Of a stretch of DNA of 16,405 bases, positions 1 to 6,073 are shown piece by piece. This DNA comes from an uncultured Pseudomonadota bacterium (GTDB lineage: Bacteria; Pseudomonadota; Gammaproteobacteria; Steroidobacterales; Steroidobacteraceae): positions 1 through 16,405 of the forward strand of contig CAIVYV010000031.1 in the NCBI GenBank assembly GCA_903910215.1, read 5' to 3'. Every line of letters begins with the position of its first letter. The stretch's first letter is position 1. The position numbers and the translations under genes were made by a program. The notes under the pieces were generated by a model. It saw only the letters and a program-made list of their open reading frames with translations, did not search any database and was not told the origin of the DNA.

Positions 1-364
1 CCGAGGCGAGCACTTTAGCAACGACATCGTACTTCGCGCGCTTGTCGGGCCGCATGTGCAACTCGGGCTGCGGATCTTTCTGCGACTCCTGACGGAAGTA
101 CGTTTCGAGCTTGTCGAGGTTGTCGACAACCGTGCCGTTCCAGAGCACCGTGCCATCGAAGTCGATTTCGATGTCGATGACTTCCGGCTGGACCGGCGGC
201 GGAGGCGCATTGGTCGGACGTGGCATGTCGAGCTTCACGGCATGCGTCATCACCGGGATGGTGATGATGAACATGATCAGCAACACCAGCATGACGTCGA
301 TGAGCGGCGTCGTGTTGATGTCGCACATCGCGCCCTGATCACTACCGCCTACATTCATTCCCAT
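1..364 (-). CDS. exbD2: ExbD/TolR-family biopolymer transport protein, second copy (3' end outside window)
   Basis: ExbD is the peptidoglycan-side partner of the ExbB proton channel that energises TonB at the inner membrane. The visible 121 codons start MGMNVGGSDQG and carry one membrane helix (about residues 20-38) with the motif TTPLIDVMLVLL. Asp23 in it matches the essential membrane aspartate of ExbD (Asp25 in E. coli). A proline stretch (TNAPPPPVQP, about 51-60) leads into the periplasmic domain. The ATG at 364 follows an AGGAG-like site about 9 bases upstream, and an in-frame ATG two codons later is possible. It begins 24 bp after the first exbD ends, so it is the last visible gene of tonB-exbB-exbD-exbD. 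The two ExbD proteins share the helix motif and KDPQPE but differ elsewhere, so this is an old duplication. Xanthomonas has the same tandem arrangement, where the second copy has a specialised role. The gene is cut by the window edge. Confidence 0.93.
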   Translation of the reverse strand, partial: MGMNVGGSDQGAMCDINTTPLIDVMLVLLIMFIITIPVMTHAVKLDMPRPTNAPPPPVQPEVIDIEIDFDGTVLWNGTVVDNLDKLETYFRQESQKDPQPELHMRPDKRAKYDVVAKVLAS

Positions 365-388
365 GACTATGAACTCCTAAACGTTCGA

Positions 389-823
389 TCAGCGCGAGCC
401 GCGCATGCCGCGATCCGGCTCGGTGATGAAGCCAACCTTGACGATGCCACCGCGCTGCACCGAATACAGCACACGACCGACATCTTCGTAACGCGAGTTG
501 GAGTCACCGCGAATGTGGATCTCCGGCTGAGGATCCTTGATGGCCTCAGCCTTGACCATCTCAACCAGCTGATCGCGTCCAGCGACCTGCTCGTTGTTCC
601 AGTAAATGTTTCCCTGGGCATCGACCGCAATGGTGATGTTCTCAGGTTTGGTTTCGGTCGGGATGTTGGCTGCCTTGGGCAGAGACACCTTGACCGTCTT
701 CGTGATCACAGGAATCGTGATGAGGAAGATGATGAGCAACACCAGCATGACGTCCACGAGCGGGGTCGTGTTGATCGTGCTGTTGAGCTCGTCTTCGCCG
801 CCAGAACCGAGACTCATCGCCAT
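389..823 (-). CDS. exbD1: ExbD/TolR-family biopolymer transport protein, first copy
   Basis: This 144-residue protein has the ExbD plan: a short cytoplasmic tail, one membrane helix at about residues 21-41 (TTPLVDVMLVLLIIFLITIP) and a periplasmic domain to the C terminus. Asp24 in the helix is the expected proton-pathway residue. The periplasmic part contains KDPQPEIHIRGD, typical of the family. The ATG at 823 is preceded by GAGGA about 9 bases upstream. The gene lies 85 bp after exbB, and that gap holds a strong hairpin, so its expression may differ from that of exbB although both belong to one operon. The length is normal for ExbD (about 140). TolR is a relative, but the tonB neighbour and the absence of other tol genes favour ExbD. 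Confidence 0.95.
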   Translation of the reverse strand: MAMSLGSGGEDELNSTINTTPLVDVMLVLLIIFLITIPVITKTVKVSLPKAANIPTETKPENITIAVDAQGNIYWNNEQVAGRDQLVEMVKAEAIKDPQPEIHIRGDSNSRYEDVGRVLYSVQRGGIVKVGFITEPDRGMRGSR

Positions 824-850
824 GGACTGTTTTCCTCGTCTGTCTCAGGA

Positions 851-882
851 GCCTGGGGTGCACCACACGATGCACCCCAGGC
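851..882 (-). promoter_or_regulatory. Perfect 12-bp hairpin between exbB and exbD1
   Basis: The arms GCCTGGGGTGCA (minus-strand 5' arm, 882-871) and TGCACCCCAGGC (862-851) are exact reverse complements around an 8-base loop. No U tract follows, so it is not a standard intrinsic terminator. It sits between the exbB stop (909) and the exbD1 start (823). In transcripts such stems often protect the upstream message from 3' exonucleases or cause partial termination. Here that could raise ExbB above ExbD, which suits the excess of ExbB in the complex. The stem is seen; the role is inference. Confidence 0.7.
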
Positions 883-908
883 ATTCACCCGAGAATGATT
901 ATCGTCAA

Positions 909-1640
909 TTACTTCTTGGCAGGTGCGGCAGCCGAAGCAGCCGAGGGCGGCAGCGGCGTGCGAGCGCCACCAACCAGGAACGCATGCAGGTCGCTCGTGA
1001 AGCTCGCGAGCTCTTCCTGAATTTCCTTGTTGCGACGGATCAGCCAGTTGTAACCCATAACCGCCGGCACCGCGACCGCGAGACCGATGGCCGTCATGAT
1101 GAGCGCCTCACCGACCGGGCCTGCGACCTTGTCGATGCTCGCCTGACCCGACACGCCGATCGCGACGAGAGCGTGGTAGATGCCCCACACCGTGCCGAAC
1201 AGACCGACGAACGGAGCGGTCGAACCGACCGTGGCGAGCCACGGCAGACCACCGGTCAGATTCATGTTGATGCTCTCGATCGAGCGCTGCAGAGACAGCG
1301 TCATCCACTCGTTAAGATCGACACGTTCGTTGAAACGACCTTCGTGGTGCTGACGCGCACGCACGCCGTCTTCGGCGATCGAGCGGAAGGTGTCACCCTT
1401 CGGCAGACGATCGACGGCTTCGTTGACAGAACCTGCCGTCCAGAACTTCTGCTCGGCCAACTTGGCCGACGCCAGGAGCTTACGCTGGTCGATGAACTTC
1501 ATGAGGATGACGTACCAAGACGTCAGCGACATGATGACCATGATGATGAGAGTTCCCTTGGCGACGAAATCTCCCTGTTCCCAGAGAGCTCCGAGGCCGT
1601 ACGGGTTCTCGACTACTGCGGTGGCTACTTCGTTTTCCAT
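909..1640 (-). CDS. exbB: ExbB/MotA-TolQ family proton channel subunit
   Basis: ExbB forms the inner-membrane pentameric proton channel that works with ExbD and TonB to drive outer-membrane transport of iron complexes and other ligands. The 243 residues show three hydrophobic helices: about 28-49, 132-160 and 176-199. The channel signatures PFVGLFGTVWGI (143-154) and GEALIMTAIGLAVAVPAV (177-194) are present. Thr150, Glu178 and Thr183 correspond to the pore residues Thr148, Glu176 and Thr181 of E. coli ExbB. The C terminus ends in an Ala/Pro-rich tail after about residue 226. The ATG at 1640 has GAGGA 5-6 bases upstream. It follows tonB by 23 bp and precedes exbD1. TolQ is an alternative family name, but the tonB neighbour decides for ExbB. 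Confidence 0.96.
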   Translation of the reverse strand: MENEVATAVVENPYGLGALWEQGDFVAKGTLIIMVIMSLTSWYVILMKFIDQRKLLASAKLAEQKFWTAGSVNEAVDRLPKGDTFRSIAEDGVRARQHHEGRFNERVDLNEWMTLSLQRSIESINMNLTGGLPWLATVGSTAPFVGLFGTVWGIYHALVAIGVSGQASIDKVAGPVGEALIMTAIGLAVAVPAVMGYNWLIRRNKEIQEELASFTSDLHAFLVGGARTPLPPSAASAAAPAKK

Positions 1641-1663
1641 GATTTCCTCAGCGGGTGAACTCT

Positions 1664-2284
1664 TTACTTGATCTCAAACTTGACACGGAAGGACACGCAA
1701 GATTGCTCTTGCGGCTGACCGTTGGCGGTGCCCGGTTGGTAACGACCAGCGCGAGCCAGCTTGACTGCGCCTTCATCGAGACGCGGGAAGCCGGACGACT
1801 GGGCAATCTGCGGATCACCAGTCAACTTGCCCTTGGCGTCGACGCAAACACGCACCGTCGCCGAGCCTTGCTCCTCGGCACGCTTAGAGGCGGCCGGGTA
1901 ATAGTCTTCGCTCGACGGCATGCGGCCGATCTTCGCAGGCGCCATCACGACGCGCGGCGCAGGCGGCGCTACGACAGCCGGCGCGGGCTTGTCAGTGACG
2001 TTGCTGATCGCGCTGGTCTGTGTCTCCATCGGAATGTCGATGACGACATCCGGCGGCGGCACCTGAACCGGCGGGCGCTCCATCTGCGGAGGCGGCGGCG
2101 GTGGCGGCTTATCCTCCGGCTTGATCTCTTCGATGATGTCGGTGACGAGAGGCGGCGCAACCACCTCCACGACTTTACGTGCGAGGCCACTGACGAGCCC
2201 ATACACCAACAGCAAATGGAATCCGATGATGGCCCCGAAAACGGCCATACGGCGTGAGTTGTTCTGTTCTACGTAGCGGGCCAT
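1664..2284 (-). CDS. tonB: TonB energy transducer
   Basis: TonB carries energy from ExbB/ExbD across the periplasm to TonB-dependent outer-membrane receptors. The 206-residue protein has a short basic cytoplasmic start, one signal-anchor helix at about 13-34 (with His23 placed like the conserved helix His of TonB), and a proline-rich periplasmic spacer at about 55-112 with a run of seven prolines (60-66). A C-terminal TonB domain follows at about 115-206, with DYYPAASKRAEEQG, VRVCVDAKGKL and LARAGRYQP. The domain has two cysteines, Cys147 and Cys196, which could form a disulfide in the periplasm. The ATG at 2284 has a GAGAG site a few bases upstream. It is the first gene of the tonB-exbB-exbD1-exbD2 operon. 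I see no good Fur box directly upstream. Confidence 0.94.
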   Translation of the reverse strand: MARYVEQNNSRRMAVFGAIIGFHLLLVYGLVSGLARKVVEVVAPPLVTDIIEEIKPEDKPPPPPPPQMERPPVQVPPPDVVIDIPMETQTSAISNVTDKPAPAVVAPPAPRVVMAPAKIGRMPSSEDYYPAASKRAEEQGSATVRVCVDAKGKLTGDPQIAQSSGFPRLDEGAVKLARAGRYQPGTANGQPQEQSCVSFRVKFEIK

Positions 2285-2647
2285 GTTCTCTCGTGGTCGC
2301 TATTCAATGGTTGCGAAACTGCGGGTCGCAAAACTAACCGTCTTCTCGACCCCGCGCAACCGTCGACTCCCGTCCGGCACCCACCTCTCGGGCACGCACC
2401 AACCGGGAGAACCCACACTCCGTGCACATCGGATAACGGCTTCTTTGACAGACGCCGTCTTCTTCAGTGGGCGGAATGAGCCGGGGGCGTCTCGGAACTT
2501 CCCTGCTCCCGGTATAACCCGCCGTGAAGCAGGCATAACCAGCACCAGTGCAATCCCTTGCATATCCCCCTAACCGAGGCCAACTGTAACCGCGGTAGTC
2601 CCGACTGACAACCCACTTTCACCGAAACTTCATTTCAGGTTGCGCAA
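2285..2647. other. 363-bp gap between ilvD and tonB without a convincing gene
   Basis: This gap presumably holds the 3' end of the ilvD transcript and the tonB promoter and leader. An open minus-strand frame at 2300-2563 (87 codons) has no recognisable domain, an arginine-rich low-complexity composition and no clear ribosome site, so I do not call it. I see no strong terminator with a U tract after ilvD. Two 10-base direct repeats differing at one base (GGCACCCACC at 2376-2385 and GGCACGCACC at 2391-2400) are present. Their meaning is unknown. Confidence 0.6.
2583..2611 (-). promoter_or_regulatory. Candidate sigma-70 promoter upstream of tonB
   Basis: On the minus strand TTGTCA (2611-2606) and TACAGT (2588-2583) are separated by 17 bp, matching the -35 and -10 consensus at 5 and 4 of 6 positions. 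Transcription would start near 2576 and give a leader of about 290 bases before tonB. The call rests on consensus matching alone; a promoter closer to tonB is possible. Confidence 0.35.
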
Positions 2648-4354
2648 TCAATCGGTGACGGCCCCATCGGATGCGCTGCTAACCGAACGCGCGTATTTCG
2701 CGAGTACTCCCGTGGTGGTGTACGGCTTCGGTGCTTTCCACGCGTTCGCACGCGCCTTCATCTCGCGTGCACTGATATCCAGATCGATGCGGCGCTTCAG
2801 AGCATCGATGCGAATTCGATCGCCGTTGCGAATGAGCGCAATCGGACCGCCGTTAGCCGCTTCCGGAGAAATGTGTCCGACGACAAAACCGTGGCTACCG
2901 CCGGAGAAACGACCGTCTGTAATCAAAGCCACTTTGTCGCCGAGTCCCAAGCCCATGATCGCGCCGGTCGGGCTCAACATCTCGCGCATACCGGGGCCGC
3001 CGCGAGGGCCCTCGTAACGAATGACAACGACATCACCGGCTTTGACCTTGCCTGCGAGAATGGCAGCGGTGGCTTTTTCTTCACCATCAAACACACGAGC
3101 GCGCCCCTCGAATGCCAGACCCTCTTTGCCGGAAATTTTGGCAACGGCACCTTCAGGCGCCACGCTGCCGTACATGACGACAAGATGACTGTCCGCCTTG
3201 ATCGGCGCAGAGAAAGGCTGGATGATTTTTTGGTCGCTCGGATAATCACCCACGTGACGAAGGTTTTCCGCCATCGTCTTGCCTGTCACCGTCAAGCAAT
3301 CGCCGTGCAACAAGCCGCGATCGAGCAAGCGCTTCATCAAGGGCTGGATGCCACCGATTGCGATCAATTCCGACATCGCATATTTCCCGCTCGGTCGCAG
3401 ATCGGCGAGCACCGGAACACGCTTACCGATTCGCGTGAAGTCGTCGAGTGTCAACTTCACCTGCGCCGCACGCGCGATGGCGAGCATGTGCAGCACCGCA
3501 TTCGTCGAACCACCCAACGCGATCGTGACGGTGATGGCGTTCTCGAACGCCTTGCGAGTCATGATTTGTCGCGGCGTGATGCCCACCTTAAGTAGGGCGA
3601 CCACCGCCTCACCTGCCCTGCGGCAATCGACCAGCTTGTTCGGACTGATTGCATCCTGCGCCGAGCTGTCGGGTAACGACATGCCGAGGGCCTCCATCGC
3701 AGAGGCCATCGTGTTGGCGGTGTACATACCGCCGCAGCTACCCTGACCGGGAATCGCGGTTCGCTCGACCTCAAGTAACTCGCGATCACTGACCTTGCCT
3801 GCCGCATGGCCGCCGACCGCCTCGAACACGGACACGATGTCACGACGCTTGGCGCCGGGGCGGATCGTGCCTCCATAAACGAAGACGGCCGGACGATCGA
3901 GGCGCGCGAGCGCGATCGCACAACCGGGCATGTTCTTGTCGCAGCCACCGATCGCGACGATGCCATCGAAGCCCTCGGCGCCGGCCACGGTTTCGATGGA
4001 ATCGGCGATCACTTCACGCGAAACCAGCGAATAACGCATACCCGGCGAGCCCATCGAGATGCCATCGGACACCGTGATGGTGTTGAACAGCACCCCCTTG
4101 CCGCCTGCCGCATTCGCACCGGCCTCGGCCTCTTTCGCCAGCTCGTTGATGTGCATGTTGCAGGGCGTGAGATTCGCCCAGGTCGAGGCGATACCGATTT
4201 GCGGCTTCTTGAAGTCCGCATCCTTGAAACCCACGGCGCGCAACATCGCGCGGGACGGGGTTTGTTTCGGGCCATCGACGACGAGACGCGACCAACGACG
4301 CGGATCGTTCTTGGTTTCGGTGGCGCGGGGTTTCGAGGATCGATTGCGGGTCAT
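2648..4354 (-). CDS. ilvD: Dihydroxy-acid dehydratase
   Basis: IlvD dehydrates 2,3-dihydroxy-isovalerate and 2,3-dihydroxy-3-methylvalerate to the 2-keto acids for valine/leucine and isoleucine. The 568 residues fit the shorter IlvD/Edd form (the E. coli enzyme has 616). The three iron-sulfur cysteines are visible as Cys65 (TPCNMHIN), Cys138 (GGCDKNMPG) and Cys207 (GSCGGMYTANTM). Lys140 in CDKNMPG is the family's metal-site lysine. The C-terminal part has the family motifs YEGPRGGPGMREML and TDGRFSGGSHGF. The ATG at 4354 is preceded by GAGG about 5 bases upstream. The gene follows the M17 peptidase gene by 43 bp on the same strand, so the two may be cotranscribed. It is separate from the divergent ilvC-leu operon, so IlvD and IlvC supply need not be tied. 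Phosphogluconate dehydratase (Edd) is the other family branch, but the length and motifs favour IlvD. Confidence 0.96.
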   Translation of the reverse strand: MTRNRSSKPRATETKNDPRRWSRLVVDGPKQTPSRAMLRAVGFKDADFKKPQIGIASTWANLTPCNMHINELAKEAEAGANAAGGKGVLFNTITVSDGISMGSPGMRYSLVSREVIADSIETVAGAEGFDGIVAIGGCDKNMPGCAIALARLDRPAVFVYGGTIRPGAKRRDIVSVFEAVGGHAAGKVSDRELLEVERTAIPGQGSCGGMYTANTMASAMEALGMSLPDSSAQDAISPNKLVDCRRAGEAVVALLKVGITPRQIMTRKAFENAITVTIALGGSTNAVLHMLAIARAAQVKLTLDDFTRIGKRVPVLADLRPSGKYAMSELIAIGGIQPLMKRLLDRGLLHGDCLTVTGKTMAENLRHVGDYPSDQKIIQPFSAPIKADSHLVVMYGSVAPEGAVAKISGKEGLAFEGRARVFDGEEKATAAILAGKVKAGDVVVIRYEGPRGGPGMREMLSPTGAIMGLGLGDKVALITDGRFSGGSHGFVVGHISPEAANGGPIALIRNGDRIRIDALKRRIDLDISAREMKARANAWKAPKPYTTTGVLAKYARSVSSASDGAVTD

Positions 4355-4397
4355 GACAGCCTCAAAGATTAAGAGTGGGGTTAATTGGATTTCGGGA

Positions 4398-5780
4398 TCA
4401 GCCGAATCGCTCGGCGAGGTAACGATCCATCAGACGCAGCACCTGCGCATCAGCACCGACCGGTCGGCCGGGCCGCTCGCGCGCATTCCAACCGTACAAA
4501 TCGAAATGCACCCAGGAAGTGCCCGCCTCGATGAACCGACGTAGGAAAAGCGCGCCGAATATCGCGCCGGAGAAACTTGAGCTCGACACGTTATTGAGAT
4601 CGGCAATTCGGCTCGTGAGCTCATCGTCGTACGGATCCCACAGCGGCAATGGCCAAACGGGATCGGCCTCGTGATCGCCGAGCGTCTGCAGGGTTTGCGA
4701 CACAGCGGCATCATTGCTAAAGAGCGCCGGCAACTCAGGCCCTAACGCGACCCGCGCCGCACCGGTCAGAGTGGCGAAATCGACCAACAAGTCGGGCCGA
4801 TCGCTTTGCGCGTCGGTCAACGCATCGGCGAGCACCAGCCTCCCCTCGGCGTCCGTGTTGCCGATCTCGACCGTGAGCCCGCGACGCGAGCGCAAGATAT
4901 CGCCCGGCCGAAAGGCGCTGCCGCCGACCGCGTTTTCGACTGCCGGAATCAGCACCCGCAGTCGCAAGGGCGCCGCACGTTCCATCAGCGCCTTGGCTAA
5001 TCCGATCGCAACCGCGGCGCCGCCCATGTCTTTCTTCATGAGCAACATGGCTGCCGCAGGCTTCAGATCGAGGCCGCCGGAGTCGAAGCAGACGCCCTTG
5101 CCGACCAAAGTGACCCGAGGATGGCGCTCATTACCCCAGCGCAATTCGAGCATCCGCGGTGCGCGATCGCTCGCTCGGCCGACCGCATGTACGAGCGGAT
5201 AATTCGCTCCGAGCAGATCGTCGCCGACGATGCTGCGAAACTCGGCGCCATGCCGCGCGGCCAGATCGCGCATGACCGTTTCGAGTTCAGCGGGCCCGAG
5301 ATCGTTGGCCGGCGTGTTGATAAGGTCACGCGTCAGGTTGCAGGCTGAGGCGCGGCGTTCAGCTTGTTCGCTCGGATCGCCTCCCGACGGTTCCAGTTGA
5401 GCGCGAGAGCTAGTCGGTGCCGCGCGGTAGCGCAGATAACGATAGTCGCCGATACGCCAACCGAGCTCACACTGGTAGCGAATGCGATCGGGCAGCACAT
5501 CGGCAAAGTAGTAGCGCCCTGCTGGAAGCTTGTCGGGCAAGCCTGCGACGTGCCACCAGCGCAGCTGCTCGAGCGACTCCAGGGCACCTAGACCGAGCAC
5601 GACCGCGCCAACCGGCTCACCGGCTTCGCTCGGCAACAGCATCAGGCGATGACGCTCGGCATTGAAAGTCTGCGAGGACAGCACGGCGCGCGCTGCAGCG
5701 CTCTGCGCGGCGCTGAATTGCGCGAGCGAGGACTCGGTGACGAGCCAAATCGGGCGGGAATTAGCGTTGGAGATGACCAT
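4398..5780 (-). CDS. Leucyl aminopeptidase-family (M17) metallopeptidase
   Basis: M17 peptidases are cytosolic two-metal enzymes that remove N-terminal residues from peptides. In the C-terminal catalytic half all ligand and catalytic positions are kept with the same spacing as in E. coli PepA: Lys228, Asp233 and Lys240 (VGKGVCFDSGG then LDLK), Asp251 (MKKDMGG), and Asp310, Glu312 and Arg314 (NTDAEGRLVLADAL). So the enzyme should be active. The N-terminal half (about 1-145) is unlike PepA. At 460 residues the protein is shorter than PepA (about 500). The ATG at 5780 (MVISNANSRP) is chosen because the longer open frame upstream runs through the ilvC leader and looks non-coding. No good ribosome site is visible. 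It may be the first gene of a unit with ilvD, where it could release amino acids from peptides. Xanthomonadales carry similar short M17 proteins; I do not assign a gene name. Confidence 0.9.
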   Translation of the reverse strand: MVISNANSRPIWLVTESSLAQFSAAQSAAARAVLSSQTFNAERHRLMLLPSEAGEPVGAVVLGLGALESLEQLRWWHVAGLPDKLPAGRYYFADVLPDRIRYQCELGWRIGDYRYLRYRAAPTSSRAQLEPSGGDPSEQAERRASACNLTRDLINTPANDLGPAELETVMRDLAARHGAEFRSIVGDDLLGANYPLVHAVGRASDRAPRMLELRWGNERHPRVTLVGKGVCFDSGGLDLKPAAAMLLMKKDMGGAAVAIGLAKALMERAAPLRLRVLIPAVENAVGGSAFRPGDILRSRRGLTVEIGNTDAEGRLVLADALTDAQSDRPDLLVDFATLTGAARVALGPELPALFSNDAAVSQTLQTLGDHEADPVWPLPLWDPYDDELTSRIADLNNVSSSSFSGAIFGALFLRRFIEAGTSWVHFDLYGWNARERPGRPVGADAQVLRLMDRYLAERFG

Positions 5781-5799
5781 GGGCAGGATGTTATCCCGA

Positions 5800-5829
5800 T
5801 TGACACCCGAACCGTGGCTGTGATGACAT
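5800..5829 (+). promoter_or_regulatory. Candidate promoter of the ilvC-leu operon
   Basis: A perfect -35 TTGACA (5800-5805) is followed, after 18 bp, by a weak -10 TGACAT (5824-5829). GATGAC at 5822-5827 gives an alternative with 16-bp spacing. Transcription would start at about 5836-5837, just at the leader-peptide ATG. The -35 is strong evidence; the -10 is poor, and activation by a regulator may compensate. Confidence 0.5.
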
Positions 5830-5836
5830 TGCGCAC

Positions 5837-5956
5837 ATGATCCGCACTGACTTCTCGACTGGCTTCTCGTCCGTTGCCGCTGGCAACACGGTCGCTGTCG
5901 GGCTATTTCCGCTGCTAAGCCTAAGCAGCCGGTGCGGGTTGTCTGTCGGGGTCTGA
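5837..5956 (+). CDS. Leucine-rich attenuator leader peptide of the ilvC-leuACDB operon
   Basis: This 39-residue frame starts MIRTDFSTGF and ends SRCGLSVGV-stop. It has a leucine cluster, GLFPLLSLSS, encoded by CTA (5903), CTG (5912), CTA (5915) and CTA (5921), with a TTG at 5939. CTA is an uncommon leucine codon in the neighbouring genes, and using it three times in seven codons is the signature of a leu leader peptide. The frame lies directly upstream of an antiterminator/terminator pair. Ribosome stalling on these codons when leucyl-tRNA is scarce would favour read-through into ilvC. No Shine-Dalgarno site is visible, and the predicted transcription start is at the ATG itself, so translation may be leaderless. 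The peptide product itself probably has no function. Confidence 0.8.
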   Translation: MIRTDFSTGFSSVAAGNTVAVGLFPLLSLSSRCGLSVGV

Positions 5957-6009
5957 AGCCCAAGGGCCAGATCCAGCGACCGAGGAGGATCAGACAAACC
6001 CCGCACCGG
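5929..6009 (+). promoter_or_regulatory. Antiterminator pairing of the leucine attenuator
   Basis: Bases 5929-5945 (CCGGTGCGGGTTGTCTG) pair with 5991-6009: ten base pairs (5929-5938 with 6000-6009) and seven more (5939-5945 with 5991-5997), interrupted only by a 2-base bulge at 5998-5999. This pairing buries the whole 5' arm of the terminator (5996-6005), so the two structures exclude each other. The 5' part overlaps the end of the leader ORF, so a ribosome reaching the stop codon at 5954 would cover part of it. A smaller hairpin (5911-5916 with 5924-5929, arms GCTGCT and AGCAGC) overlaps the leucine codons and may act as a pause site. Confidence 0.8.
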
Positions 6010-6033
6010 CCGACCGCCGATGCGGGGTTTTTT
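5996..6033 (+). terminator. Intrinsic terminator (attenuator) upstream of ilvC
   Basis: A 10-bp GC-rich stem, AAACCCCGCA (5996-6005) with TGCGGGGTTT (6021-6030), encloses a 15-base loop. It runs into six T residues (6028-6033). It lies between the leader peptide and ilvC on the plus strand, so it must be a regulated attenuator rather than an end of transcription for another gene. Confidence 0.9.
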
Positions 6034-6073
6034 ATTGTTCGTTCACGATTCAAGTGCCAACGGGAGTGATGTG

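Noticed and set aside
56..898. Plus-strand open frame of 280 codons across the exbD genes
   Set aside because: It lies antisense to two clear ExbD genes, is rich in His, Arg and Asp as expected for a shadow frame, and has no recognisable domain.
606..1658. Plus-strand open frame of 350 codons over exbB and exbD1
   Set aside because: It is antisense to exbB, whose channel motifs are intact; its composition is Arg/Asp-rich low complexity.
2300..2563. Minus-strand 87-codon frame before tonB
   Set aside because: It has no domain, is Arg/Ser-rich, lacks a good ribosome site and would fill the expected promoter and leader region.
6020..6073. N-terminal extension of IlvC starting at 6020
   Set aside because: These codons fall in the attenuator terminator, and the family start MKLFSQKDVDKK fits the ATG at 6074 with its ribosome site.
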